A stretch of DNA of 64,000 nucleotides. Source: Devosia sp. 1566. Lineage in GTDB: Bacteria; Pseudomonadota; Alphaproteobacteria; Rhizobiales; Devosiaceae. This document shows, piece after piece, positions 16,587 to 26,320 of the stretch (positions are counted from its first letter, which is position 1; every line of letters starts with the position of its first letter). A program made the position numbers and the translations under genes. The DNA is taken from positions 2,852,001-2,916,000 of the forward strand of contig NZ_CP034767.1 in NCBI RefSeq assembly GCF_004005995.1, written 5' to 3'. The notes beneath the pieces were generated by a model that was not told where the DNA came from, made no database searches, and saw only the letters and a list, made by a program, of their open reading frames with translations.

Positions 16587-16682
16587 CGAAGTCCTCCCCC
16601 GGATCGTCATGTGCTAGCACGACAATCCGGTCCGGCAAATCCGGGCCTTTGACAAGCTTAATCGGGCGGCTTAGGGCGTCGC

Positions 16683-17303
16683 TCAGGCCTCCCGGGGCGC
16701 GAAAGGGCTGAGAAAATCCCGGGCTTCCAGCAGTTCTTCCTGCCGCAGCTCGTGGCCGCCTTCGTGCCAGAAGAGGCGTGTCTGCGCGCCCTGCCCGGCG
16801 AAATACTGCTCCAGCGCCTCGGTCGCCCCGGCCGGCACCATCGGGTCACGCCGGCCCGCCGTCAGCAACACCTGCCGCCCCGCCAGACCGGGGTTCGGTT
16901 CCGGCGCAAACGGGATCAGCGGGTGCATCAGCACGCTGGCATCAAACAGGTCGGGCCGGACAAACTGCAGCGCCGCGAGGATATTGGCGCCATTGGAATA
17001 ACCCAGCCCGACGAGCTTGCTCGGCTGGCTTTCCGCCCGTCGCGCCTCGATAAACGCGGCCATATCAGCCACCCGTGCCCAAAGATCGTCCATGTCATAG
17101 ACGCCCTCTCCAGTGCGGCGGAAAAAGCGCAGCGCCCCGCTTTCACTGACATCGCCCCGAGGCGTGACCACCCGCGCACCCGGCAGCAGCTGGCTCCCAA
17201 GCGCGAAGAACTGGTTCTCGTCCCCGCCCGTGCCATGAAACAGCACAAACAGCGGCGCCTCCGCTCCCGCACCCGGCGCATCCCGATAATGTTCGATAGC
17301 CAT
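16683..17303 (-). CDS. MhqD-like alpha/beta-hydrolase (carboxylesterase)
   Basis: 206 residues. The oxyanion-hole motif is LFHGTGGDENQF, the nucleophile elbow GYSNGAN, the acid Asp in GRRDPMVP and the His in HEGGHEL, so the triad is complete. RGDVSESGALRFFRR and VYDMDDLWAR match the MhqD subgroup, which is linked to hydroquinone/quinone and thiol stress in Bacillus. AAGGAG seven bases before the ATG fixes the start at 17303. The gene diverges from the carotenoid operon. Confidence 0.85.
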   Translation of the reverse strand: MAIEHYRDAPGAGAEAPLFVLFHGTGGDENQFFALGSQLLPGARVVTPRGDVSESGALRFFRRTGEGVYDMDDLWARVADMAAFIEARRAESQPSKLVGLGYSNGANILAALQFVRPDLFDASVLMHPLIPFAPEPNPGLAGRQVLLTAGRRDPMVPAGATEALEQYFAGQGAQTRLFWHEGGHELRQEELLEARDFLSPFAPREA

Positions 17304-17538
17304 GGCCACACTCCTTCTTTTCTGGGCCTGAATATCGGCTACCGACCCGCGGCGGCGCAACAGCGCGATGGCGCTACACTCTGTTGCCCCAGCGGCAACG
17401 ATGGCTGAACTCCGGCAGCTCTGCGGCTCCTGCGCCTTCGCGCTCGAAGATGTTAGCGCCGCTGCAACGAAGCTTGATGACTTTGCCCGCCAATCCCCTA
17501 TTGTCCGCCCGCAACACCGAGCGGACCCCACCATCTTC

Positions 17539-18720
17539 ATGCAGCATGGCACCACCACCGATCCGCTGATTCTCGTTGGTGCGGGACTGGCCGGCGGCTT
17601 GATTGCGCAACGGCTCGCCAAGACGCCCAATCCCCCGCCCATCGTCATGCTCGAAGCCAGTGACCAGCCCTTTGGCGAACATACCTGGTCGTTCCACACC
17701 GGGGATGTCAGCGCTGCCGACCTGCATTGGCTGTCCCCGCTCATCGCCCATCGCTGGGCTGGCCAGTCCGTCCGCTTCCAGGCCTTTTCACGCGATCTCC
17801 GCTCCGGCTATGCGAGCCTGTCCTCGGCCTCGGTGGCCGCGGCCATGCAAGCTCTTCCCAACCTGACGATCCGCAGTGCCGCCCCCGTGGCCGATCTGCG
17901 CCCGGAGGGAGTGACCCTCGCCAGCGGCGAAGAGCTGCGGGCCCAATGCGTCATCGACACCAGCGGCTTCACCCCCAGCCCCGCGCTGGCGCTCGGTTTC
18001 CAAAAATTCGTCGGGCAGGAAGTTGAAACCACCGAGCCGCACGGGATCAAACTCCCTGTGATCATGGATGCCTCGGTCGACCAGCGCGACGGCTACCGCT
18101 TTGTCTATCTCCTGCCCTTTTCGCCCACGCGCATCCTCATCGAGGACACCAGATATTCGGATGGCGACAACCTCGATCGCGATGAACTTGCCCGCGACAT
18201 AGCTGGCTACGCCCAGGCGCAGGGCTGGACCATCGCCAGCGTGGTGCGCGAGGAACATGGCGTCCTGCCGATCGCGCTCGCCTATGATGCCGAGCAATTC
18301 TGGGCCGATCGTCCTCGCGACATCCCGCAGGCGGGCATGCGGGCCGCGCTGTTTCATCCCACTACCGGCTATAGCCTCCCCGAAGCGGTGCGCGTTGCCA
18401 ATCTGGTGGCCGAGACCTGGCCGTCCGCCAGCCCCGAACTGGCCGCACGCATCCGCGCCCACGCCATTGCACGCGCCCGTGCGCAAAAGTTCTACCGCCT
18501 GCTGAACCGCATGCTGTTCCGCGCCGCCAGGCCCGAGCGCCGCCACCTCGTCCTGCAGCGGTTCTATCGCCTCGGCGAACCGCTGATCGAGCGCTTCTAT
18601 GCCGGCCAGACCACGCCGGCCGACATGGCGCGCATCCTGATGGGCAAGCCGCCCGTCCCCATTCATCGCGCCCTGCCCTGTCTGCGGGAAGCGCCCTTCT
18701 TGTCCCAGGAGCCCTCGTGA
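17539..18720 (+). CDS. crtY: lycopene beta-cyclase
   Basis: About 393 residues, the usual bacterial CrtY length, which supports the ATG at 17539 over the longer frame from 17368. The N-terminal dinucleotide fold PLILVGAGLAGGLIAQRLA is followed by the CrtY signature PFGEHTWSFH and, later, LFHPTTGYSLPEAVR. The enzyme closes both ends of lycopene to beta-carotene. It is the first gene of crtY-crtI-crtB, and its stop overlaps the crtI GTG start (GTGA). Confidence 0.93.
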   Translation: MQHGTTTDPLILVGAGLAGGLIAQRLAKTPNPPPIVMLEASDQPFGEHTWSFHTGDVSAADLHWLSPLIAHRWAGQSVRFQAFSRDLRSGYASLSSASVAAAMQALPNLTIRSAAPVADLRPEGVTLASGEELRAQCVIDTSGFTPSPALALGFQKFVGQEVETTEPHGIKLPVIMDASVDQRDGYRFVYLLPFSPTRILIEDTRYSDGDNLDRDELARDIAGYAQAQGWTIASVVREEHGVLPIALAYDAEQFWADRPRDIPQAGMRAALFHPTTGYSLPEAVRVANLVAETWPSASPELAARIRAHAIARARAQKFYRLLNRMLFRAARPERRHLVLQRFYRLGEPLIERFYAGQTTPADMARILMGKPPVPIHRALPCLREAPFLSQEPS

Positions 18721-20213
18721 GCACCAAGCCCAATCAAACCGCGGCAGTGATCGGAGCTGGCTTTGGCGGGCTGGCCCTTGCCATTCGCCTGCAAAGCGCC
18801 GGCATTGCCACGACCCTCTATGAAAAGCGCGACAAGCCCGGTGGGCGCGCCTATGTCTATACCGACGATGGCTTCACCTTCGATGCCGGCCCCACCGTCA
18901 TCACCGATCCCGACTGCCTTGAGCAGCTCTGGGCGCTGAGCGGACGCAAGCTCTCGGACTATGTCACCCTTTTGCCCGTAACCCCATTCTACCAGCTCTG
19001 CTGGGAGGACGGCTATCGCTTCGACTACGCCAATGATCAGGCCGATATCGATCGCCAGATCGCCGCCAAGTCCCCCGAGGACGTGGCTGGCTACCACCGC
19101 TTCCTGCGCTATTCCGAAGACCTGTATCGCGAGGGCTACGAGAAGCTGGGCACCGTGCCGTTCCTCAACTTCTGGTCGATGATCAAGGCCGCCCCCCAGT
19201 TGGTGCGCCTCGAAAGTCATCGCAGCGTTTATTCCAAGGTCGCCCAGTTCATCAAGGACGACCAACTGCGCCAGGCCTTCAGCTTCCATTCGCTCCTGGT
19301 TGGCGGCAATCCCTTCGAGACCTCTTCCATCTATGCCCTGATCCACGCCCTTGAACGCAAGGGCGGCGTCTGGTTTGCTCAAGGGGGCACGGGCGCCCTG
19401 ATCGCGGGCATGGTGCGCCTCTTCGAGGATCTGGGCGGCAAGGTCCATCTCAACGCCGCCATCGACCGCATCGAAGCCGAGGGCGACCGCGTCACCGGTG
19501 TATCACTCGCAGATGGCACCACCCAGCGCTTCGACATGGTCGCCTCCAATGCCGATGTGGTGCACACCTATAAGCACATGCTGCGCGCCACCCAGCGCGG
19601 GCCCGCCCAAGCCAAGGCGCTCGAAAAGAAGCGCTTCTCCATGTCGCTCTTCGTGATCTATTTCGGCCTCAAGACCGAACATCCTGAACTGCGCCACCAC
19701 ATGGTGCTGTTCGGGCCCCGCTATCGCGAACTGATCTCGGAAATCTTCAAGGCCGATGGCCTCGCCGATGATTTCTCGCTTTATCTGCACGCCCCGTCAG
19801 TCACCGACCCCAGCCTCGCCCCGGCCGGCTCCAGCGCCTATTACGTGCTCTCGCCCGTACCCCATCTGGGCACTGCCGATATTGACTGGGACGTGCAGGG
19901 GCCGATCTATCGCGACCGCATCCTCCAATACCTCAACGATCACTACATCCCCGATCTCCTCAAGGATCTGGTGACGGTTCGCCACTTCACCCCCTTCGAC
20001 TTCCGCGACGAACTCAACGCCCATCTCGGTTCCGCCTTTTCGGTCGAGCCGATCCTGACCCAGAGCGCCTGGTTCCGGCCCCACAACCGCGACGACAACT
20101 TCGCCAATCTCTATATCGTGGGCGCCGGCACCCATCCCGGCGCTGGTATTCCCGGCGTGGTCGGTTCGGCCAAGGCCACCGCCGGCCTGATGATTGCGGA
20201 TGCTGCCCCATGA
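18717..20213 (+). CDS. crtI: phytoene desaturase (lycopene-forming)
   Basis: 498 residues with a GTG start. The FAD-binding N-terminus is AVIGAGFGGLALAIRLQ, followed by RDKPGGRAYVYTDDGFTFDAGPTVITDP. The C-terminal carotenoid-desaturase signature is VGAGTHPGAGIPGVVGSAKA. It converts phytoene to lycopene in four dehydrogenation steps at the membrane. It overlaps crtY and crtB by 4 bases each, so the three are coupled. Confidence 0.96.
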   Translation: MSTKPNQTAAVIGAGFGGLALAIRLQSAGIATTLYEKRDKPGGRAYVYTDDGFTFDAGPTVITDPDCLEQLWALSGRKLSDYVTLLPVTPFYQLCWEDGYRFDYANDQADIDRQIAAKSPEDVAGYHRFLRYSEDLYREGYEKLGTVPFLNFWSMIKAAPQLVRLESHRSVYSKVAQFIKDDQLRQAFSFHSLLVGGNPFETSSIYALIHALERKGGVWFAQGGTGALIAGMVRLFEDLGGKVHLNAAIDRIEAEGDRVTGVSLADGTTQRFDMVASNADVVHTYKHMLRATQRGPAQAKALEKKRFSMSLFVIYFGLKTEHPELRHHMVLFGPRYRELISEIFKADGLADDFSLYLHAPSVTDPSLAPAGSSAYYVLSPVPHLGTADIDWDVQGPIYRDRILQYLNDHYIPDLLKDLVTVRHFTPFDFRDELNAHLGSAFSVEPILTQSAWFRPHNRDDNFANLYIVGAGTHPGAGIPGVVGSAKATAGLMIADAAP

Positions 20214-21133
20214 GCGATGCGGTCGTTACCCAAAGCGAAACCGCCATTGCCCAGGGCTCCAAGAGCTTTGCCGCCGCCGCGCGCCTGTTCGATCGGCAAA
20301 CCCGCGACGACGCCGTCATGCTCTATGCCTGGTGCCGCCACTGCGATGACGTCATAGACGGGCAGACCCTGGGCCATGCGCAGGACCCCGAATTCCGGCG
20401 CGGCCAAGCCGAGCGGCTGCATCAGCTGCAGGAACAGACCGCCGCCGCACTGCGGGGCGAAACGGGAAACGATCCAATCTTTGAAGCGCTGCGCCGCGTC
20501 GTCGAGCGCAACCAAATCCCGGCGCGCCACCCCCAGGAACTGCTGGCCGGCTTCGCCATGGATACCGCCGAGCGCCATTACGCTACCATCAACGACACCC
20601 TCGATTATTGCTACCACGTGGCTGGCGTCGTTGGCGTGATGATGGCCATGATCATGGGCGCCCGCGACAGCCGCGTGCTGGATCGTGCCTCGGACCTCGG
20701 CATCGCTTTCCAGCTCACCAATATCGCCCGCGATGTAGTTGAAGACGCCCGCGCCGGCCGGGTTTACCTCCCCGCCGACCTGCTCGCGCGCCATGGCATC
20801 ACCACCATCGAGGCCGATAATGCCGAACAGCGCCCGGCGCTGCATCGTGCGGCTCTTGAACTGCTGGACCTGGCCGAGCGCTATTATGCGTCCGCAGGAT
20901 CGGGAATGGCGGCGCTGCCGCCCCGTTCGGCCTGGGCCATTGCTGCCGCGCGCCGGGTTTATCGCGCCATCGGCACCCAATTGCGCCAGGGCGGCCCCAA
21001 GGCTTGGGACGCCCGGGTCTCGACCTCCGGCACCCGCAAAGCCCTGCTGGTTCTCGCGAGCCTCGCCGATGTGGCCGCCTCCCGCCTGCCCCGTCCCCAG
21101 GCCGATCGCGACGGGCTCTGGCAGCGCCCTTAG
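20210..21133 (+). CDS. crtB: phytoene synthase
   Basis: 307 residues of the squalene/phytoene synthase fold. The two Asp-rich motifs are HCDDVIDGQ (about residues 43-51) and NIARDVVEDA (about 172-181), with RVYLPADLL following. It joins two geranylgeranyl diphosphates into phytoene, fed by crtE on the other strand. It starts with ATGA overlapping crtI, and its stop overlaps convergent crtZ by 4 bases. Confidence 0.96.
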   Translation: MSDAVVTQSETAIAQGSKSFAAAARLFDRQTRDDAVMLYAWCRHCDDVIDGQTLGHAQDPEFRRGQAERLHQLQEQTAAALRGETGNDPIFEALRRVVERNQIPARHPQELLAGFAMDTAERHYATINDTLDYCYHVAGVVGVMMAMIMGARDSRVLDRASDLGIAFQLTNIARDVVEDARAGRVYLPADLLARHGITTIEADNAEQRPALHRAALELLDLAERYYASAGSGMAALPPRSAWAIAAARRVYRAIGTQLRQGGPKAWDARVSTSGTRKALLVLASLADVAASRLPRPQADRDGLWQRP

Positions 21134-21660
21134 GCGGTGGGACGTTCTTCGTCCTTGAGCGCCTCGGCATCGAATGGCCGGCGCCCCGTGTTGAGCTTCT
21201 TGACCAGCTTGTCGACCGGTTCGGCATAAACAAAGCCGAATGAAACACATCCGTCCTTGCCCTGCACGGCATGGTGAAGGCGATGGGCCTGGTAGACCCG
21301 CTTCAGATAGCCTTTGCGGGGCACATGCTTGAACGGCCAGCGCTGGTGCACCAGCCCGTCATGCATGAAAAAGTACAACGCGCCGTAGATGGTGATGCCC
21401 AGCGCAATCCAGGTCAGTGGCCACCAGACAAAAGCCCCCAGCGCGAACAAGGCGATGGCAAAGCCGGCAAACACGACCGCAAAGAGATCGTTCTTTTCCA
21501 GCGCGTCGTCGTGCGGCTCGTGGTGTGACTGATGCCAGCCCCAACCCCAGCCATGCATGATGTGCTCATGCGACCAGGATGCGAACCATTCCATGAAGGC
21601 GGTGGTTGCCACCACCAGCACGGTCGGCACAAGAAAGTGGAGAAGCGTGTCCATGTTCAA
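21130..21660 (-). CDS. crtZ: beta-carotene hydroxylase
   Basis: 176 residues with hydrophobic segments and the di-iron histidine clusters of CrtZ: HEHIMH, HQSHHEPHDD, HDGLVHQRW and AHRLHHAV. It adds 3-hydroxyl groups to both beta rings, giving zeaxanthin. No crtW ketolase, crtX or crtG gene is visible, so zeaxanthin is the predicted end product. It lies alone on the minus strand between crtB and the ABC permease. Confidence 0.95.
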   Translation of the reverse strand: MNMDTLLHFLVPTVLVVATTAFMEWFASWSHEHIMHGWGWGWHQSHHEPHDDALEKNDLFAVVFAGFAIALFALGAFVWWPLTWIALGITIYGALYFFMHDGLVHQRWPFKHVPRKGYLKRVYQAHRLHHAVQGKDGCVSFGFVYAEPVDKLVKKLNTGRRPFDAEALKDEERPTA

Positions 21661-21734
21661 ACTCGATCAGGCGCCTGTGTCTAGTCTAGCATAGCCCAGA
21701 ACGCGGCTGAAGTGAGGGCAAGAGCTCGCGCGGC

Positions 21735-22937
21735 CTAAAAGCGCAGCCGCAACCGCGAGATCCCCACCGCCAACGACACCCCGACCAGCCCGGTCCCGAC
21801 CAGAACGGCGAGGCTCGGCGCCAATGCCGCTAGGGCGTCCCCCCGCCACATCGCACCCTGATACGCCTCGATGGCCCAGGCATTGGGGGTGAACCAGCCC
21901 AGTTCCTGCAGCCAGGGCGGCATCATGAACCGAGGCACCATCGAGCCACCCACCGCCGAACACACCAGCACGAGGAAGGTCGCGATGGTCTGAGCCTGCT
22001 GCTTGCTGGTGCAAAATGCGGCTACGGCCAGCCCTAGGCCCGCCGCCGCCACGGCCGCGGCAACAGTGGTCAGCAACCAGGGCCACCAATGCTGCAGCAC
22101 CGGCACCTGGTAAAGCAGGATGGCGAGCCCGAAGATCAAGCCGGCCTGCACCACGCCCTGCCCGATCAGGAACAGGAACTTGCCGATCACGACGACATCG
22201 GTTCCCGCCGGCCCCACCGCCAATCGATCGACAATGCCCGAATTGCGCTCCTCGATCAGCGTCGCCGCCCCTTGCATGGCCGAAAACAGCAGAAACAGGA
22301 TCGCGACGGCACCCGCATAATAGGTGACCGCGGCGCTGCCATCGCTGGCCTCACCCACGGTATGGATCTCGCTGAGCTCGGCGCTCGCACCGCCCTCCGC
22401 CGGCCCTGCGGCCAGCGCGTTGAGAGCCGCGGTGAGACGCTGGGATTGTTCTGGTGAAAAGCCGCCCACGAGCTCACCCACCAGGGGTGCCGTTCTCGAC
22501 ACCGCGACATCGGGCAGATCCTGGGCCAGGATGCGCTGCACATGGCCCATCAATATGGCCGGGGCCATGCTCTTGGCGGGGTCGGCAAAGATCACCACTG
22601 GTGCGGCATCGGTGCGTGCCAGCCCATCACGCAGAAACAGCCCCACATCGGCGTGGCCTGCCTGCACCAATGCCTGCATCTCGGCTTCCGAGCCAATGCT
22701 GCCCTCCAGCACCCGTAGCGCGGGGATTTCACGTAACGCCGCCTCGAACCGGGGATCGACGGACGCAGCATCAGCCACCCCGAACCCCACCTGGAGGCGC
22801 ATTTCCTCCCCCCCGGTCCCTGCAAAAATTGCGGCAAAGATCACAAAGATCATCGGCGGCAGCACAAAGGCCATCGCCAGCGCACCGCGATCGCGCACAA
22901 GACTGAGCACCATGACGCGCAGCATGGCCAGGATCAC
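21735..22937 (-). CDS. ABC-2 type exporter permease in the carotenoid cluster
   Basis: 400 residues with the YhhJ/ABC-2 layout: one N-terminal membrane helix (MAFVLPPMIFVIFAAIFAG), an extracytoplasmic domain of roughly 160 residues, then five hydrophobic helices from about residue 215. The ERNSGIVDRLAVGPAG loop contacts the ATPase in this family. It starts with a GTG overlapping the ATPase stop (GTGA). Its cargo is unknown. Its place in a crtE operon suggests an isoprenoid, lipid or stress role. Confidence 0.85.
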   Translation of the reverse strand: MILAMLRVMVLSLVRDRGALAMAFVLPPMIFVIFAAIFAGTGGEEMRLQVGFGVADAASVDPRFEAALREIPALRVLEGSIGSEAEMQALVQAGHADVGLFLRDGLARTDAAPVVIFADPAKSMAPAILMGHVQRILAQDLPDVAVSRTAPLVGELVGGFSPEQSQRLTAALNALAAGPAEGGASAELSEIHTVGEASDGSAAVTYYAGAVAILFLLFSAMQGAATLIEERNSGIVDRLAVGPAGTDVVVIGKFLFLIGQGVVQAGLIFGLAILLYQVPVLQHWWPWLLTTVAAAVAAAGLGLAVAAFCTSKQQAQTIATFLVLVCSAVGGSMVPRFMMPPWLQELGWFTPNAWAIEAYQGAMWRGDALAALAPSLAVLVGTGLVGVSLAVGISRLRLRF

Positions 22938-23890
22938 GCGGCTGCCCCCGGCACTGCTTGCCCTTGCCGCGACAGGTGGAGAAAAAGACTGTCCAACCCT
23001 GGCTCCCGCAGCCGCAATTCACGCGTTTCGATGCCGGCATTGGCCAGCCATTTCGCCAGGTCTGCAGCCGGTATCGGCGTCGCCCCGCTCATGCGCGACC
23101 AGATCATCGCTGCCTGCACCGGCTCAAACCCACGCTGATTGAGGAAGTCGATCTGCTCTGGTGTTGGGGCGCGCCGCAACTCGACAATGATCTGTTGGCG
23201 CCCTTGAAACACCTCATCCACCAGCGCCCGCGTCGCGCCCTGCGGCCCGATCACTCCGCCGCGCAAAAAGCCCACCCGGGAACAAATGGTTTCGGCCTGA
23301 TCGAGATCGTGGGTCGCCAGCAGCACTCCCATGCCCGCACCCGCCAATTCGGCAATCACTTCGTGCAGATGGTTACGTGCTTCCACATCGACGCCGACGG
23401 TTGGCTCATCGAGGATTAGCAGCGCCGGGCGATGCAGAATAGCCGCCGCGATATTGACGCGGCGCTTCCAGCCACCTGACAGGATCCCCACCTGATCGGC
23501 CAGTCGTGCCTCGATATGGGTGGCAGCACTCGCCCAGACCACAGCGGCCTTGGCCTCGGCGGCCGAAAGCCCCATCAAGCGCCCGAATACCAGCAGGTTT
23601 TCGCGCGCGGTGAGATGGGGATAAAGCGCGATCTCCTGCGGCACGAGGCCGATTTGGCGGCGCACATCCCTGCCCCGGCCCACTTTGCCGGCGATGGAGA
23701 TCTGCCCCGCATCGGGTTTGCAGCGCCCGCAGATCGACCGGATCAACGTTGTCTTGCCCGCGCCATTGGGCCCAAGCAAGCCGAAGATCTCGCCCGCGTT
23801 CACCACGAGGTCGACCCCGTTAAGGACCTGTCTTTTGCCATAGCTGATGCGCAGCGCCTGGACTTGTAGTGCCGCTGGCTGCGAGATCAC
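22934..23890 (-). CDS. ABC exporter ATP-binding protein in the carotenoid cluster
   Basis: 318 residues. The Walker A is LGPNGAGKTTL, the signature ILSGGWKRRVN (WKRR instead of the common QRQR), the Walker B LLILDEPTVGVD, and the switch His ATHDLDQ. A C-terminal extension of about 90 residues is as in drug/lipid-type ABC-2 ATPases. The GTG start overlaps the crtE stop (GTGA) and the stop overlaps the permease start, so crtE, ATPase and permease are coupled as one operon. Confidence 0.9.
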   Translation of the reverse strand: MISQPAALQVQALRISYGKRQVLNGVDLVVNAGEIFGLLGPNGAGKTTLIRSICGRCKPDAGQISIAGKVGRGRDVRRQIGLVPQEIALYPHLTARENLLVFGRLMGLSAAEAKAAVVWASAATHIEARLADQVGILSGGWKRRVNIAAAILHRPALLILDEPTVGVDVEARNHLHEVIAELAGAGMGVLLATHDLDQAETICSRVGFLRGGVIGPQGATRALVDEVFQGRQQIIVELRRAPTPEQIDFLNQRGFEPVQAAMIWSRMSGATPIPAADLAKWLANAGIETRELRLREPGLDSLFLHLSRQGQAVPGAAA

Positions 23891-24813
23891 GGCGTCGGGG
23901 TCTCGCGTCGTTCAAACAGGCGCGCGATCATGGCCATCAATGGCGGGGCATTGACCCGCGTCTGCAACAGCGCAGCTTCCGCCTTGTCCAAATGCTCGCG
24001 ATAGCTGAGCAGCGCCGCCTGTTCGCCAAACAAGGTCACGAGCGTGGTCTTGTTGCCATCCTTGCCGACATCCTTGCCTGCCTCGTCGGCCGTCGCATTG
24101 CTGTCGAGCAGGTCGTCGGCAGTTTGAAACGCCAGTCCCAAATGGGAAGCAAACAAGCCAACGGCCTCCACCTCCTCATCGGGCAGGCCGCGCAGCATGG
24201 CGCCCATCCGGGCGGCTGCGACAAACAACACGCCTGTCTTGAGCCAATTCAGCCGCTCGATTCCATCCACGGCAACAATACTGGCGCGCTCATTGACGTC
24301 GAGCTCCTGGCCCGCCACCAAGCCGGTCCAGCCTACCGCCGCCGACAACTCCGCCGCCAGTCGGGTCTTGGTGGCATCGTCAACGCCGGCAAGCGCCGCC
24401 AATATCCCAAAGGCCTGGCTCAAGAGGGCAATAGCCGCCAGAATGGCGGTCGCCTGCCCAAACGCCATATGCGTTGTCGGGCGTTGCCGGCGCATCACCG
24501 CATCGTCCATGCAGGGCAAATCATCCAGAATGAGCGAGGCGGTGTGGACCATCTCCACCGCGCACCCCAGGTCGAGCGCGCCGGCAATCTGCGCGTCCTG
24601 GGGCTCCACCACATGATAAACCAGCAAGGGCCGGATGCGTTTGCTGGGGGCAAGCAGCGCATGACGCAACGCCGCGCTCAAATTGGGCGGCACACCTGTT
24701 GGACTGGCAAGCAACTGCTCCAGCCGACCCTCGATTGCGTCCCGTGCGGAAAGCATCCCTGCGAGTTGCTGATCAGGGAGCGGCATGCTGTGTCTGTTCC
24801 CGGCCGCGCTCAT
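23887..24813 (-). CDS. crtE: geranylgeranyl diphosphate synthase (polyprenyl synthetase)
   Basis: 308 residues. The first Asp-rich motif is LDDLPCMDDA, with the DDxxxxD spacing of bacterial short-chain synthases, followed by RRQRPTTH. The second motif is FQTADDLLD. It extends farnesyl diphosphate to geranylgeranyl diphosphate for CrtB. It is the first gene of the minus-strand crtE-ABC operon, with GGGAGC before the ATG. Confidence 0.93.
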   Translation of the reverse strand: MSAAGNRHSMPLPDQQLAGMLSARDAIEGRLEQLLASPTGVPPNLSAALRHALLAPSKRIRPLLVYHVVEPQDAQIAGALDLGCAVEMVHTASLILDDLPCMDDAVMRRQRPTTHMAFGQATAILAAIALLSQAFGILAALAGVDDATKTRLAAELSAAVGWTGLVAGQELDVNERASIVAVDGIERLNWLKTGVLFVAAARMGAMLRGLPDEEVEAVGLFASHLGLAFQTADDLLDSNATADEAGKDVGKDGNKTTLVTLFGEQAALLSYREHLDKAEAALLQTRVNAPPLMAMIARLFERRETPTP

Positions 24814-25079
24814 GCTTGCTCCCGCTTGGCCCGCGGGCCCACTGCGACAAGGCTACGGCTGTCGGCTACTGGGAGGCTGGCGCAGTAAGCCGATGGCCGA
24901 TCGGCAATTACGAATGATTCCTCGGGCACTCCCGTGCCGACGCCGCCGTCTTTGATCATGCTCTTCGCCTTCTCGCCCGACGCTTATGCGCGAGATACCT
25001 TAGTCGGGCATAGTGACGCAAGCGAATGGATAGACCCGCACCACCTCGGGATGGGCGAAAAAGGGATCAACAAGGCGGG

Positions 25080-25103
25080 GATCGGCCGGCTGCCCGGCCG
25101 ATC
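25080..25103. terminator. hairpin downstream of the sulfate-binding protein gene
   Basis: GATCGGCCGG-CTGC-CCGGCCGATC is a perfect 10-bp stem located 8 bases past the stop of the minus-strand gene. The nearest T-run on that strand is about 15 bases further on, so this is only a weak terminator candidate. Confidence 0.45.
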
Positions 25104-25111
25104 CTCCAAAA

Positions 25112-26137
25112 CTACTGTGTAGGGCCTGAGTAAATTTGGTCGAAGATGCCCCCATCGGCAAAGAACGCCGGCTGCGCCTCGCGCCAGCCGCCGAACTCCT
25201 CGATAGTCACAAGATTGACCTCACCAAACCGCGCAACATCCTCGGGAGCCGCAGCCTCGGGGCGGAATGGGCGATAATAGTTCGCAGCGGCGATGGCCTG
25301 CCCTTCGTCTGAATAAAGATATTGCAGATATGCCTCCGCAACGTCCCGCGTCCCCTTGCGGTCCACATTGCCTTCCACCAGGGCGACGGGCGGCTCGGCC
25401 AGGATCGAAACGGAGGGGGTCACGATATCGAACGCATCAGGGCCAAGCTCCTCCATCGCGAGGTAGGCCTCGTTCTCCCAGGCCAGCAACACATCGCCGA
25501 TGCCGCGTTGCACAAAGGTCGTGGTCGCGCCACGCGCGCCGGTGTCGAGCACGGGCACATGCCGGTAAAGTTCGGTGATGAAGGCCTTCGCCGTTTCGTC
25601 GCTCCCGCCCTCCTGGGCGCGCGCCCAGGCCCATCCAGCCAGAAGATTCCAGCGGGCGCCGCCCGAAGTCTTGGGATTGGGCGTAATCACTTCCACCCCC
25701 TCCTTGATCAGGTCACCCCAATCAACGATGCCGTCCGGATTGCCCTTGCGCACCAGGAACACGATTGTGGACGTATAGGGTGCGCTGTTGTTCTCGAACC
25801 GCTCGCGCCAGTCGTCGGGGATGAGATCGGTTCCGTCGGCGATGGCATTGATGTCGCTCTCGAGGGCCAGGGTGACCACATCGGCCTCAAGCCCGTCGAT
25901 CACCGTGCGTGCCTGTGAGCCCGAACCGCCATGGGTCACCTGTACGGCAATGTTTTCGCCCGTGGTTTCCTGCCAATGGCGCACAAAGGCTTCATTGAAC
26001 TGCCGGTACAGCTCACGCGTCGGATCATACGAGACATTGATGATGGTCCGATCCTGCCCATGCGCCGTAACGGCAAAGCCCAGCACCAGAGAAGCGCCCA
26101 AGGCGCCATAGGCAAGCAGTCTGGCTGTCGTTCTCAA
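25112..26137 (-). CDS. sulfate/thiosulfate ABC transporter substrate-binding protein
   Basis: About 341 residues. The TTG start at 26137 is supported by AGGGAG seven bases upstream. A signal peptide (LLAYGALGASLVLGFAVTAHG) directs it to the periplasm. INVSYDPTRELYRQFNEAF, THGGSGSQARTVIDGLEADVVTLAL and NPKTSGGARWN are the ligand-binding blocks of Sbp/CysP. In the family it binds sulfate or thiosulfate by hydrogen bonds. No cysT/W/A genes are adjacent: upstream is a glycan sugar transferase and downstream is crtE. Confidence 0.92.
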   Translation of the reverse strand: MRTTARLLAYGALGASLVLGFAVTAHGQDRTIINVSYDPTRELYRQFNEAFVRHWQETTGENIAVQVTHGGSGSQARTVIDGLEADVVTLALESDINAIADGTDLIPDDWRERFENNSAPYTSTIVFLVRKGNPDGIVDWGDLIKEGVEVITPNPKTSGGARWNLLAGWAWARAQEGGSDETAKAFITELYRHVPVLDTGARGATTTFVQRGIGDVLLAWENEAYLAMEELGPDAFDIVTPSVSILAEPPVALVEGNVDRKGTRDVAEAYLQYLYSDEGQAIAAANYYRPFRPEAAAPEDVARFGEVNLVTIEEFGGWREAQPAFFADGGIFDQIYSGPTQ

Positions 26138-26320
26138 TCTGAGTCTCCCTGAAGACGTTGCGCGCAATACTCTAGCAGGAGAGTAGAGTTAAACGAGATC
26201 GTCGCGTGGCGCGCGCAGCAGCCCGGGTAAAATTTCTTGCCCTTGGCTGGCCCTCGCACGCACACCAACTGCTCTCACCGCTCCGCCACGATGAGGTCAC
26301 CCCCGCCATTCACCACCAGC

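Noticed and set aside
17368..17538. N-terminal extension of crtY to the upstream ATG
   Set aside because: The extra 57 residues precede the dinucleotide-binding start and have no family counterpart. The shorter form has the normal CrtY length.
17539..24813. Possible ketocarotenoid (astaxanthin) cluster
   Set aside because: No crtW-type ketolase was found on either strand. Only crtE, B, I, Y and Z are present, so zeaxanthin is the supported product.
24934..25122. Small open frame between crtE and the sulfate-binding protein gene
   Set aside because: 62 codons with no ribosome site, no signal or domain, and an end that overlaps the neighbouring gene. I see nothing else convincing in 24814-25111 apart from the hairpin.
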